Assembly (NCBI RefSeq): GCF_900090195.1
Contig: NZ_LT607803.1
Location: 6,536,229 to 6,600,228 of the forward strand
Direction: 5' to 3'
DNA from: Variovorax sp. HW608
GTDB lineage: Bacteria; Pseudomonadota; Gammaproteobacteria; Burkholderiales; Burkholderiaceae_C
DNA: 64,000 nt
A model generated the notes under the pieces. The model worked only from the letters and a program-made list of their open reading frames with translations, was not told the DNA's origin and did not search any database. Made by a program: the position numbers and the translations under genes. Below are positions 42,540-50,726 of this stretch, one piece after another. Within the stretch, counting starts at the first letter, position 1; each line of letters opens with the position of its first letter.

Positions 42540-43718
42540 TCAGCGCTCGATGGTGAGAGCCACGCCCATGCCGCCGCCGATGCACAGCGAGGCGATGCCC
42601 TTCTTGGCATTCTGGCGCTGCATCTCATGCAGCAGCGTGACCAGGATGCGGCAACCGGACGCGCCGATCGGGTGGCCGATGGCGATGGCGCCACCGTTGA
42701 CGTTGACCTTGTTCACATCCCAGCCCATTTCGCGGTTCACCGCGCAGGCCTGTGCCGCGAAGGCTTCGTTGATCTCCAGCAGGTCGAGGTCCTGCGGCTT
42801 CCAGCCGGCGCGCTGCAGCGCCTTCTGCGATGCCGGCACCGGGCCCATGCCCATGAAGGCCGGATCGAGGCCGGTGCTCGCATAGCTCGCGATGCGGCCG
42901 AGCGGCTTGAGGCCGAGCGCGGCGGCCTTCTTGGCGGTCATCACCAGCACCGCGGCGGCGCCGTCGTTCAGGCCCGAGGCATTGCCGGCCGTCACCCCAC
43001 CCGCCTTGTCGAACGCGGGACGCAGGGCCGCGAGGCCTTCGGCGTTGGTCTTGCGGTTGATGAACTCGTCCTTGTCGAAGACGACCGGATCACCCTTCTT
43101 CTGCGGAATGTTGACCGCGACGATCTCGTCCTTGAACTTGCCGGCATCCTGCGCGGCCGCCGCCTTGGTCTGGCTGCCCAGTGCGAGCTCGTCCTGCGCG
43201 GCGCGGCTGATGTCGTACTTCTTGGCGACGTTCTCGGCCGTGATGCCCATGTGGTACTGGTTGTACACGTCCCACAGGCCATCGATGATCATCGTGTCCT
43301 GCAGCTTCCAGTCGCCCATGCGCTGGCCGTTGCGCGAGTTGGGCAGCACGTGCGGCGCCAGGCTCATGCTCTCCTGGCCGCCGGCCACGACGATCTCGCT
43401 GTCGCCGGTCGCCACCGCCTGCGCGGCGAGCATCACGGCCTTGAGGCCCGAGCCGCACACCGCATTGATGGTGAGCGCGGGCGTTTCCTTGACGATGCCG
43501 CTCTTGATCAGCGCCTGGCGTGCCGGGTTCTGGCCGCTACCGGCGGCCAGCACCTGGCCCATGATGACTTCGCCGACCTGGTCGGGCGCCACCTTGGCGC
43601 GTGCGAGCACCTCCTTGATGACGGTGGCGCCGAGCTCGGTCGCCGGGATGCCGGCCAGCGATCCGCCAAACTTGCCGACGGCGGTGCGTGCAGCCGAAAC
43701 GATGACGATGTCTTCCAT
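42540..43718 (-). CDS. phaA: Acetyl-CoA acetyltransferase (beta-ketothiolase)
   Basis: This 392-residue thiolase condenses two acetyl-CoA to acetoacetyl-CoA, the first PHB step. The nucleophile is C88 in NAVCGSGLKAV. The other catalytic residues are about H349 (GHPIGASG) and C379 (CIGGGMG). It is the second gene of phaCA, 52 nt after phaC, with a strong terminator behind. It may also work in general acetoacetyl-CoA metabolism. Confidence 0.94.
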   Translation of the reverse strand: MEDIVIVSAARTAVGKFGGSLAGIPATELGATVIKEVLARAKVAPDQVGEVIMGQVLAAGSGQNPARQALIKSGIVKETPALTINAVCGSGLKAVMLAAQAVATGDSEIVVAGGQESMSLAPHVLPNSRNGQRMGDWKLQDTMIIDGLWDVYNQYHMGITAENVAKKYDISRAAQDELALGSQTKAAAAQDAGKFKDEIVAVNIPQKKGDPVVFDKDEFINRKTNAEGLAALRPAFDKAGGVTAGNASGLNDGAAAVLVMTAKKAAALGLKPLGRIASYASTGLDPAFMGMGPVPASQKALQRAGWKPQDLDLLEINEAFAAQACAVNREMGWDVNKVNVNGGAIAIGHPIGASGCRILVTLLHEMQRQNAKKGIASLCIGGGMGVALTIER

Positions 43719-43770
43719 GGTGCTCTCCAGTGCTTAAAAAAACAGCCCCAGCGGGGGAAAAGAAAAAAGA

Positions 43771-45495
43771 TCAGGCTTTTGCCTTGACGTATCGGCCCGG
43801 CGCGGGTTCGCTCGCCTTGTAGGCGCTCCCCTTGCCGTAGGACTTCGGGGCCGCGGTCTGCTTGCCCGAGTGCGTCTTGAGCCAGTCGGACCAGTCGGTC
43901 CACCAGCTGCCGGGATGCTCGGTGGCACCGCTCAGCCACTCGGCCTGCGTTTTCGGCAGCTTGCCGTCCGCGCGGATCCAGTGGCTGCGCTTCTTGCTCG
44001 CGGGCGGATTGATCACGCCGGCGATGTGGCCCGAAGCGCCCATCACGAAGCGCTTCTTGCCGGAGAGGATCTGCGTCGACGCATAGGCGCCGCCGATCGG
44101 CACGATGTGGTCCTCGCGCGAGCCGTAGATGTAGACCGGCGCATCGATCCTGCCGAGGTCCACCGTCTCGCCGCACACGGTCAGCACGCCGGGCTGGGCG
44201 AGCTTGTTCTCGTGGTAGGTGTTGCGCAGGTACCAGCAGTACATCGGCCCCGGCAGGTTGGTCGCGTCGCTGTTCCAGTAGAGCAGATCGAAGGGCGGCG
44301 GCACCTCGCCCTTCAGGTAGTTGCCGACCACGTAGTTCCACACCAGGTCGTTGGGGCGCAGGAAGCTGAAGGTGGACGCGAGCTCGCCGCCCTTCAACAG
44401 CCCGCCGTTGCCCATCTGCATCTCGCGGAACTGCACGAAGGCTTCGTCGATGAAGATGTCGAGCACGCCGGTGTCGGTGAAGTCGAGCAGGGTCGTCAGC
44501 AGCGTGACCGACGACGCCGGCTGCTCGCCGCGCGCAGCGAGCACGGCCAGCGCGGTGCTCAGGATCGTGCCGCCGACGCAGAAGCCGAGCGCGTCGATCT
44601 TGCCGCCGGCCTTGTCCTGCCCGGTGATGGCCTGCGTGACCTGGATCGCCTTGATCGCGGCGTCCTCGATGTACTGGTCCCAGGTGTACTGGGCCATCGA
44701 CGAATCCGGATTGCGCCAGCTCACCACGAAGACGCGGTGCCCCTGCTCCACCGCATACCGAATGAGCGAGTTGGCCGGCTGCAGGTCGAGGATGTAGAAC
44801 TTGTTGATGCACGGCGGCACCAGCAGCAGCGGCCGCTCGTAGACCTTGGGCGTCAGCGGCTTGTATTCGAGCAGCTGGAACAGCTCGTTCTCGAAGACCA
44901 CCGCGCCTTCGGTCGAGCCGACGTTGCGGCCCACTTCGAAGGCGCTCTCGTCGGTCATGCTCATGTGGCCCTGCTGCACGTCGTGCAGCAGGTTCTGGAT
45001 GCCCTTGGCGATGCTTTCGCCCTGCGTGTCGATCGCCTTCTTCTGGGCCTCGGCATTGAAGGCGAGATAGTTGCTCGGCGATGAAGCCGCCATCCATTGC
45101 TCGACGGCGAAGCGCACGCGCGCGCGGGTCTTGTCGTCGGCATCGACGGCCTCGGCCATGCTCATCAGGGTCCGCGCATTGAGCAGGTAGACCGCAGCGG
45201 CGAAGGACGAGAGGGGGTTGTGGCTCCAGGCTTCGCCGGCGAAACGCTTGTCGCCACTGGTGCGGGCCGCAACGTCCTGCTGCCAGAGTTCGGCGGCTTC
45301 GCTCAGGTACTGCTGCTGCAGTTCCTGGAGCCTTTCAGGGTCCAGCGAAATCCTGGGGAGCTCCCAGCGAGGGCCTTGTCCGTTGCCGTGTGCGCCGAGC
45401 GACTGGAATGCTTCGAGTGCCTGGCTCCATCCCTGCGAAAGCGCCTGTTGGAACGGCGCGAAGGTGTCGCTTGCCGCGGCGTGTTCTTGTTTCAT
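43771..45495 (-). CDS. phaC: Class I polyhydroxyalkanoate synthase
   Basis: This 574-residue synthase polymerises (R)-3-hydroxybutyryl-CoA. The catalytic triad matches R. eutropha PhaC (C319-D480-H508): here C306 in the lipase-like box GFCVGG, D462 in SREDHIVP and H490 in GASGHIAGVINPP. The N-terminal ~200 residues form the granule-binding, dimerising domain. The class I length and the absence of a PhaE/R partner are consistent. AGGAGA precedes the ATG at 45495. A GCTGC-N6-GCAGC palindrome lies 45 nt upstream. Confidence 0.95.
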   Translation of the reverse strand: MKQEHAAASDTFAPFQQALSQGWSQALEAFQSLGAHGNGQGPRWELPRISLDPERLQELQQQYLSEAAELWQQDVAARTSGDKRFAGEAWSHNPLSSFAAAVYLLNARTLMSMAEAVDADDKTRARVRFAVEQWMAASSPSNYLAFNAEAQKKAIDTQGESIAKGIQNLLHDVQQGHMSMTDESAFEVGRNVGSTEGAVVFENELFQLLEYKPLTPKVYERPLLLVPPCINKFYILDLQPANSLIRYAVEQGHRVFVVSWRNPDSSMAQYTWDQYIEDAAIKAIQVTQAITGQDKAGGKIDALGFCVGGTILSTALAVLAARGEQPASSVTLLTTLLDFTDTGVLDIFIDEAFVQFREMQMGNGGLLKGGELASTFSFLRPNDLVWNYVVGNYLKGEVPPPFDLLYWNSDATNLPGPMYCWYLRNTYHENKLAQPGVLTVCGETVDLGRIDAPVYIYGSREDHIVPIGGAYASTQILSGKKRFVMGASGHIAGVINPPASKKRSHWIRADGKLPKTQAEWLSGATEHPGSWWTDWSDWLKTHSGKQTAAPKSYGKGSAYKASEPAPGRYVKAKA

Positions 45496-45539
45496 GGTGT
45501 CTCCTGCTTCCTCACCTCTTCCGAACGGGATTTGAGTAT

Positions 45540-45555
45540 GCTGCATTCAAGCAGC
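45540..45555. promoter_or_regulatory. GCTGC-ATTCAA-GCAGC palindrome upstream of phaC
   Basis: Five-base perfect arms lie 45 nt before the phaC start, in the gap to a divergent small gene. The CTGC...GCAG pattern resembles published PhaR sites, and a TGC/GCA palindrome also precedes phaZ. Operator function is inferred. Confidence 0.4.
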
Positions 45556-45598
45556 CCCCACCAGCGCGGCGTTCGATACCTTGCTGAAAATATCACCT

Positions 45599-45895
45599 AT
45601 GCACCTCGTCGTGATTGCCTGGCTGTATGTTGCCGTGATGATGGCGGTCGCGGAGGCCACCAACACCAACGGCACGGTTCTGGGCGCGGTCTTCACGTTT
45701 CTGCTCTACGGCCTGATTCCGGTCGCCCTGGTGCTCTACCTGATGGGCACGCCGGCACGCCGGCGCGCGCTGAGAGAACGCGAAGCCGCCGAGCGCGATG
45801 CAGCCATTCGTGCACATGCCACAGCCTCAGTCGCGCCAGACGCAGGCGGCGAAACGTCCGCTGATGCGGTCGCGCCGGTGCGAGAAAAATCGTAA
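45599..45895 (+). CDS. Small two-helix membrane protein
   Basis: This 98-residue protein has two transmembrane segments (about residues 2-20 and 30-55) with a short NTNGT loop between. A charged cytoplasmic tail follows, rich in Arg, Glu and Ala (ARRRALREREAAERDAAIRA looks like a short coiled coil). It is divergent from phaC. Its last 69 bases overlap the 3' end of the convergent pgeF gene. Function unknown. Confidence 0.72.
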   Translation: MHLVVIAWLYVAVMMAVAEATNTNGTVLGAVFTFLLYGLIPVALVLYLMGTPARRRALREREAAERDAAIRAHATASVAPDAGGETSADAVAPVREKS

Positions 45896-46582
45896 CGGGT
45901 TGTGCACCGTACACCACGAATCCGTGCTGTCGTTGCCGTACAGCCGCGTGACGCCCGCTGCGCAGAGACGCAGACGTGCGAGGCCCGCGAGATCGGCCAT
46001 CCACTTCCCTTGCGCTCCTGCAGGCTCGAAGCACTGTCTCGCTTCGGGTGAGATGGCTTCGAACGCAACGCGAACTTCATCGCCGACTTCGAACGCATCA
46101 GGGCCGATGCACGGGCCAAGCCATGCGATCACGCGCGTCGCATCGCCGTCTTCCCTGAAGGCATCGAGCGTGCCCTCGAGCACACCAGCGGCCAGACCGC
46201 GCCAGCCCGCATGCGCCGCGGCCACGCGACGGCCGGCTTCATCGGTGAACAGCACCGGCAGGCAGTCGGCCACCATGATCGTGCAGGCGACGCCGCTCTC
46301 GACCGTGGTGCAGCCGTCGGCGGCCATGCCATCGGTTGCGTCGCGGCCCAACACGGCCACCTCGGCCGCGTGCACCTGCTGGAGGAACACCGGCCGCGCA
46401 CCGATCGCGTCTGCGAGCGCCTGACGGTTCGAGCGCACCGCGATCGGATCGTCGCCGACATGGTCGCCGAGATTCAAGCCCTGGTAGCTGCCCCTCGAGA
46501 CGCCGCCGGCGCGCGTGGTGCACACCGCGTGCACGCCGGACGGCGCCGGCCAGTCGGGGGTGATCCAGTCGAGGGGGGTCAC
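45827..46582 (-). CDS. pgeF: Polyphenol oxidase / peptidoglycan editing factor (YfiH, laccase-domain)
   Basis: This protein of about 251 residues belongs to the YfiH family, which corrects muropeptides by removing misincorporated serine and shows laccase-like or purine-nucleoside activity. The zinc-site motifs are clear: QQVHAAEV, a Cys in MVADCLPVLF, and AAHAGWRGLAAGVL. GTG at 46582 overlaps the stop of the upstream isomerase gene (GTGA) and gives the usual start TPLDWITPDWPAP; a further upstream GTG at 46600 is possible. The 3' end overlaps a convergent gene by 69 bp. Confidence 0.85.
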   Translation of the reverse strand: MTPLDWITPDWPAPSGVHAVCTTRAGGVSRGSYQGLNLGDHVGDDPIAVRSNRQALADAIGARPVFLQQVHAAEVAVLGRDATDGMAADGCTTVESGVACTIMVADCLPVLFTDEAGRRVAAAHAGWRGLAAGVLEGTLDAFREDGDATRVIAWLGPCIGPDAFEVGDEVRVAFEAISPEARQCFEPAGAQGKWMADLAGLARLRLCAAGVTRLYGNDSTDSWCTVHNPLRFFSHRRDRISGRFAACVWRD

Positions 46583-47217
46583 GCTTCGGCGTCGGGACAC
46601 TGCGAGGGTTGCGCGCGCTGGAAGGCCTCGAGCTGCATGCAGGCTTCGAACGCCGCCATGGTGCGTGGCAGGCCGCTGAAGTCGCAGTCGAAGCGCTGTC
46701 CATTGAAGATCTGCGGCACGAGGCAGCAGTCCGCCATGGTGGGCGTGCTGCCGTAGCAGTAGGTGCCCGCGGGCAGCAGCGCCAGCTGGCGCTCGAACGC
46801 CAGCAAACCTTCGCGCACCCAGTGGCGATACCAGGCGTTCTTGGCGTCGTCGTCGAGCTTGAGCTCGCGCACGAGGTACTTCAGCACGCGGAGGTTGTTC
46901 AGCGGATGGATCTCGCAGGCGATCGACTGCGACAGCGCCCGCACCTTCGCGCGGCCCACCGGATCGTGCGGCAGCAGCGCCGGCTCGGGATAGACCTCGT
47001 CGAGGTACTCGATGATCGCCATCGACTGGGTGAGGCGCTCGCCGTCGTCATCGAGCAGCGGCACGAGCATGTCGGGCGAAATCGCGGAGAACGGGCCGGT
47101 CTTGTGGTCGCCGCGGGCGATGTGCACCGGGATGTATTCGAAGTCGAGGCCCTTGAGATGGAGGGCGATGCGCACCCGGAACGAGGCCGAGGAGCGGAAG
47201 TAGTTGTGCAGCTTCAT
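46579..47217 (-). CDS. maiA: Zeta-class glutathione transferase: maleylacetoacetate/maleylpyruvate isomerase
   Basis: This 212-residue GST has an N-terminal thioredoxin-like domain with the zeta-class catalytic motif FRSSASFRVRIALHLKG at the start and a helical C-terminal domain. It isomerises maleyl to fumaryl intermediates with glutathione. A divergent FAH-family hydrolase 132 bp away would split the product. The pair fits tyrosine/homogentisate breakdown (maleylacetoacetate) or gentisate breakdown (maleylpyruvate, NagL/NagK type); no ring-cleaving dioxygenase is present to decide. ATG at 47217 is preferred over 47220. Confidence 0.87.
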   Translation of the reverse strand: MKLHNYFRSSASFRVRIALHLKGLDFEYIPVHIARGDHKTGPFSAISPDMLVPLLDDDGERLTQSMAIIEYLDEVYPEPALLPHDPVGRAKVRALSQSIACEIHPLNNLRVLKYLVRELKLDDDAKNAWYRHWVREGLLAFERQLALLPAGTYCYGSTPTMADCCLVPQIFNGQRFDCDFSGLPRTMAAFEACMQLEAFQRAQPSQCPDAEA

Positions 47218-47349
47218 CATGCGGCAAGCATATCGCTGCGCCATGACAGCGGCCAGCAAGGCAGGCAGGGCAAGGCCGGAGGGCGGCCCGCGCTGCCGTC
47301 TGGCACACTGCCGTTTTCGCAAGAAAGCGCTGAAAAGGACTGTATTTCC

Positions 47350-48051
47350 ATGGCCTCCGAGTACGTATTCACCCCGCATCCCGTGGTCTCGATCCCCGTC
47401 GTCGGGCAAGCCGCCCGGTTTCCGGTGCATCGCATCTATTGCGTCGGCCGCAACTACGAGGAGCACGCCAAGGAAATGGGCTTCACCGGCCGCGAACCGC
47501 CCTTCTTCTTCATGAAGCCCGCCGACGCGGTGGTGGTGGTCGATGCCGGCGCCACCGGCACCATGGCCTACCCGACCCTCACCAAGAACCTGCACCATGA
47601 GATCGAGCTCGTCGCGGCCATCGGCACCGGCGGCAAGAACATCAAGGCGGCGGACGCGCACAAGCACATCTTCGGCTACGCGGTCGGCCTCGACATGACG
47701 CGCCGCGACCTGCAGAACGACATGAAGAAGCAGGGCCGTCCCTGGGACATCGGCAAGAGCTTCGAACAGAGCGCGCCCATCGGCCCGATCGTGCCGGTCG
47801 CCAAGGCGGGCGACGTCGAGAAGGCCGAGATCTCCCTCCAGGTCGCCGGCGCCGACCGCCAGCGCAGCAACGTGAGCAAGCTGATCTGGAACATCGCCGA
47901 AACCATCGAGCACCTGTCGGCCGCGTGGGAACTGCAGCCGGGCGACCTGATCTTCACGGGCACCCCCGAAGGCGTGGCCGCGGTGGTCGCCGGCGACACG
48001 CTGGTCGGCGAGATCACCGGCCTGCCGGCACTGACGGTCAAGGTGGTCTGA
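47350..48051 (+). CDS. Fumarylacetoacetate/fumarylpyruvate hydrolase family protein
   Basis: This 233-residue FAH-fold enzyme has metal-binding acids at about E84 and E86 in NLHHEIELV, plus a later Asp (VGLDMTRRDLQ). The motifs IYCVGRNYEEHAKEMG and DLIFTGTPEGVA are typical. Small FAH proteins of this size often are fumarylpyruvate hydrolases (NagK), matching the isomerase on the other side of the promoter region. Acylpyruvase-type activity is also possible. Confidence 0.88.
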   Translation: MASEYVFTPHPVVSIPVVGQAARFPVHRIYCVGRNYEEHAKEMGFTGREPPFFFMKPADAVVVVDAGATGTMAYPTLTKNLHHEIELVAAIGTGGKNIKAADAHKHIFGYAVGLDMTRRDLQNDMKKQGRPWDIGKSFEQSAPIGPIVPVAKAGDVEKAEISLQVAGADRQRSNVSKLIWNIAETIEHLSAAWELQPGDLIFTGTPEGVAAVVAGDTLVGEITGLPALTVKVV

Positions 48052-48063
48052 ACAAGTTCATGA

Positions 48064-48146
48064 GCCCCCAAGCTTCTCACTTCGTGTGTTCGCTGCCCCC
48101 CGAGGGGGCGCAGTCCGCCCTTGGGGCGGCCCGGCGAGCGGACTGA
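48064..48146. repeat. Interspersed palindromic repeat between the FAH and Nudix genes
   Basis: The 98-bp gap holds an inner stem GCCCCC-CGA-GGGGGC (48095-48109) and outer arms GCCCCCAAG/CTTGGGGC (48064-48072 and about 48120-48127). The right end contains the 18-bp sequence CCTTGGGGCGGCCCGGCG (48119-48136), found in reverse complement in the dalD-smoS linker at 23182-23199. It appears to be a dispersed intergenic element of this genome. Confidence 0.75.
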
Positions 48147-48149
48147 TCC

Positions 48150-48701
48150 ATGTTCCTGCGCGTTCCCATCAAGCACTGCAAGAACTGTGGCACCGCGGTG
48201 GTCTACCGTGTCCCCGATGACGGAGACACGAAGGAGCGCGCGATCTGCCCGGCGTGCAACACGATCCACTACGAGAACCCGCTGAACGTGGTGGGCACGA
48301 TCCCCGTGCTGGGCGATCGCGTGCTGCTGTGCAAGCGCAACATCGAACCACGCTGGGGCAAGTGGACGCTGCCCGCCGGCTTCATGGAGCTCAACGAGAC
48401 AACCGAACAGGGCGCGGCGCGCGAGACCGACGAGGAAGCCGGCGCCGAATACGAGATGGAAGGCCTCTTCGCGGTGATGAGCGTGGTGCGGGTCGGCCAA
48501 GTCCATCTGTTCTACCGCGCGCGCCTCTTGAGCGACCGCTTCGACCCGGGCCACGAGACGCTCGAGGCCCGGCTCTTCACCGAAGAGGAAATCCCCTGGG
48601 ACGAGATCGCGTTCCGCACCGTCAAGGCGGCGCTGGAGCGCTACTTCGAGGACCGGCGGCGCGGCAGCTTCGATCGCGTCCACACGCTGGACATCGTATG
48701 A
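48150..48701 (+). CDS. Nudix hydrolase with zinc ribbon
   Basis: This 183-residue protein has an N-terminal zinc ribbon (C10-x2-C13 and C33-x2-C36) and a Nudix domain whose box runs from G77 to about A99 (GFMELNETTEQGAARETDEEAGA pattern, all key Glu residues present). It resembles NADH pyrophosphatase-like or ADP-ribose-type Nudix enzymes of Burkholderiales. The stop overlaps the creA start (ATGA). Confidence 0.87.
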   Translation: MFLRVPIKHCKNCGTAVVYRVPDDGDTKERAICPACNTIHYENPLNVVGTIPVLGDRVLLCKRNIEPRWGKWTLPAGFMELNETTEQGAARETDEEAGAEYEMEGLFAVMSVVRVGQVHLFYRARLLSDRFDPGHETLEARLFTEEEIPWDEIAFRTVKAALERYFEDRRRGSFDRVHTLDIV

Positions 48702-49174
48702 ACCGTTTCGCGCACCGCGCTGCCGTCTTCGGCCTGTCGGCGATCTCGATATGGGCCCGCGCCGAGCAGGTCGGCGACGTCGACACCGCCTTCAAGCTCA
48801 TCGGACCCGACCACAAGATCGTGGTCGATGCCTACGACGACCCGAAGGTGAGCGGCGTGACCTGCTACGTTTCGCGCGCGAAGACAGGCGGCGTCTCGGG
48901 CGCGCTCGGGCTGGCCGAGGACAAGGCCGAGGCGTCGATCGCCTGCCGGCAGGTGGGCCCGGTCAGCATCGCGCAACCGCTGCCCAAGCGCGAAGAGGTC
49001 TTCAGCGAACGCCAGTCGATCCTCTTCAAGCGGCTTCGCGTGGTGCGAATGGTCGACGCGAAGCGCAACACGCTGGTCTACCTGACCTATTCCGATTTCC
49101 TCGTCGACGGTTCCCCGAAAAACAGCGTCACCGCGGTGCCCATCGATCGCGGGGCGCCGATCCCCGTCAAGTAG
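48698..49174 (+). CDS. creA: CreA family protein
   Basis: This 158-residue protein has a hydrophobic N-terminal signal-like segment (AVFGLSAISIWARA). The rest matches the CreA family (GDVDTAF..., VDAYDDPKVSGVTCYVSRAKTGG, DPEASIACRQVGP-like). CreA was named in the creABCD region of E. coli, but its function is still unknown. It overlaps the Nudix gene by 4 nt and is probably co-expressed. Confidence 0.87.
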   Translation: MNRFAHRAAVFGLSAISIWARAEQVGDVDTAFKLIGPDHKIVVDAYDDPKVSGVTCYVSRAKTGGVSGALGLAEDKAEASIACRQVGPVSIAQPLPKREEVFSERQSILFKRLRVVRMVDAKRNTLVYLTYSDFLVDGSPKNSVTAVPIDRGAPIPVK

Positions 49175-49306
49175 AAACAGAGAAAACGCGCGCCAGCCGA
49201 TGCTGCCAGGACTCGTGGCACCGGTGCTGCCGGCGCCGTGCTAAAAATGGCCTTCTGTCGTGAGGCCGGGAACCCCCTGGCGTCCATCGCGTTCGAAAGA
49301 GCCGCC

Positions 49307-49837
49307 ATGAAAGTACACAACCACTTTTTTCGCACCGCTGCCGTCATGGCGACGGCCGTCATGCTGGTCGCCTGCAAGTCGACGCCCCTGAACCAGAACC
49401 AGGGGCCCGCACCCGGCTTCTACCCCCTGCCACCCGCCGCGGCTCGTCCCGCGCCACCCGCGAAGACAGCGACCTTCCTGCGCCCCGCGCCCGGCCGGAC
49501 GATCTCGAAGTTCGACGGCACGGGCAACAAGGGCATCGACATCGCGGGCAACATGGGCGACCCCATCGTCGCATCGGCCGACGGCCGCGTGGTCTATGTG
49601 GGGGGCGAACTGCGCGGCTACGGCAACATGGTCATCGTCAAGCACAACGACACCTATCTCACCGCCTACGCGCACGCACAGACGATCCTCGTCAAGGAAA
49701 ACGAGGTGGTGCGGCAAGGCCAGAAGATCGCCGAGATCGGCAACAGCGGCGCCGACCGCGTGAAGCTCCATTTCGAGATCCGCAAGCAGGGCGTGGCGGT
49801 GGACCCCGAGCCGTACCTCAGCGGCGACCTGCACTAG
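49307..49837 (+). CDS. NlpD-like lipoprotein, M23/LytM domain without LysM
   Basis: This 176-residue protein has a lipoprotein signal with lipobox LVAC (C23) and a LytM/M23 domain (about residues 65-172) very like the C-terminus of NlpD: GNKGIDIAG, YGNMVIVKHN, YAHAQTILVKE, KLHFEIRKQG. The first zinc His is replaced (NKGIDIAG), so it is probably not a peptidase but an activator of cell-wall amidases. NlpD proteins normally have a LysM domain before LytM; here a Pro-rich linker (about residues 30-60) takes its place. Confidence 0.82.
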   Translation: MKVHNHFFRTAAVMATAVMLVACKSTPLNQNQGPAPGFYPLPPAAARPAPPAKTATFLRPAPGRTISKFDGTGNKGIDIAGNMGDPIVASADGRVVYVGGELRGYGNMVIVKHNDTYLTAYAHAQTILVKENEVVRQGQKIAEIGNSGADRVKLHFEIRKQGVAVDPEPYLSGDLH

Positions 49838-49884
49838 CCTGTTCACACTATTTCCGGGGTCGCCCCGGAAATAGCGTGAACAGG
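49838..49884. terminator. Near-perfect 22-bp inverted repeat between convergent genes
   Basis: The arms 49838-49859 and 49863-49884 pair over 22 bp with one mismatch around a TCG loop, immediately after the NlpD-like gene and 6 nt before the end of the convergent DUF1810 gene. There is no T-run on the plus strand, but the stem is long enough to end or protect both transcripts. It could also be a mobile-element scar. Confidence 0.6.
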
Positions 49885-49890
49885 CCCTAA

Positions 49891-50328
49891 CTAAGGCGTG
49901 GCACCCTGCAGAAGCAGCAGCGTGCCGCGGTCCGAGCTACCGCCGAAGTACTTCTGCAAGCATGAGCTGAACACGGGGGTCGAGGAATCGGCCGTGATCG
50001 AGAACAGCGTCATCGACGACCAGAACTTCTGGTCGTCCGGCGCTCCGAAAACGTCCCCGACGGTGCGGTCCTTGAGGGCCAGCACGATCTCGCTGCACGC
50101 CCTGAGACGCGCGCCCAGCACGGGATGCTCGAGATACGCACGCGATTCCTCGAGCGACGAGATGGCGTAGTGCTGAGCCATTGCGCTGCGGCCCAGGCCC
50201 GCCAGTTGCGGAAAGACGAACCACATCCAATGGCTGCGCTTCTTGCCGGCGCGCAACTCATCCATCGCCGTGTCGATCACGTCGGCCTGGGCATCGACGA
50301 AGCGTTGCAAGTCGAAGGGGTCGTTCAT
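49891..50328 (-). CDS. DUF1810 family protein
   Basis: This 145-residue protein has the family hallmark FDLQRFVDAQ...DELRAGKKRSHWMWFVFPQLAGLGRS and ISSLEESRAYLEHPVLGARL. The family is widespread, soluble and helical; its function is unknown. GGAGGT-like sequence lies before the ATG at 50328, which was chosen because it begins the family pattern; the longer frame adds 23 residues without one. Confidence 0.88.
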   Translation of the reverse strand: MNDPFDLQRFVDAQADVIDTAMDELRAGKKRSHWMWFVFPQLAGLGRSAMAQHYAISSLEESRAYLEHPVLGARLRACSEIVLALKDRTVGDVFGAPDDQKFWSSMTLFSITADSSTPVFSSCLQKYFGGSSDRGTLLLLQGATP

Positions 50329-50438
50329 GGACGAGCACCTCCTGTAGGCGGCATCTGTCTGCGGTTGACGAAGTATGCCGCGTCCATCTTGCTTCATGAA
50401 AGCGTGAAATCCAAAAGCTTGAGAAAAAGGAGATCACC

Positions 50439-50726
50439 ATGTTCAGCGAAGCGATCCATTGCCGCGATACGCAGACTGTCAGATTCGCGATTTACCCGGA
50501 TGGCTTCGATGGACCGCGCATCATCGCCCGTATCTCCGACGATGCGCTGCACCGGATCTTCGGCGCACGCCGTGACGATGCGAACCTTGCTGCCGCCTGC
50601 CAGGCCCACTTCGACCGGATCGAGGCCAAGGCGTTGGAACGCCATCATGCGGCGCCACTGTCCGCCGTCTGGCTCAGGGCGGTCGACTTCCGCGTGGAAG
50701 CGGAAGCCGAGCTGAGCGTCATCTGA
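50439..50726 (+). CDS. DUF1488 family protein
   Basis: This 95-residue protein resembles the DUF1488 family ([38 protein letters not shown]). AAGGAG precedes the ATG. Function unknown. The last 8 bases overlap the convergent otnI gene. Confidence 0.75.
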   Translation: MFSEAIHCRDTQTVRFAIYPDGFDGPRIIARISDDALHRIFGARRDDANLAAACQAHFDRIEAKALERHHAAPLSAVWLRAVDFRVEAEAELSVI

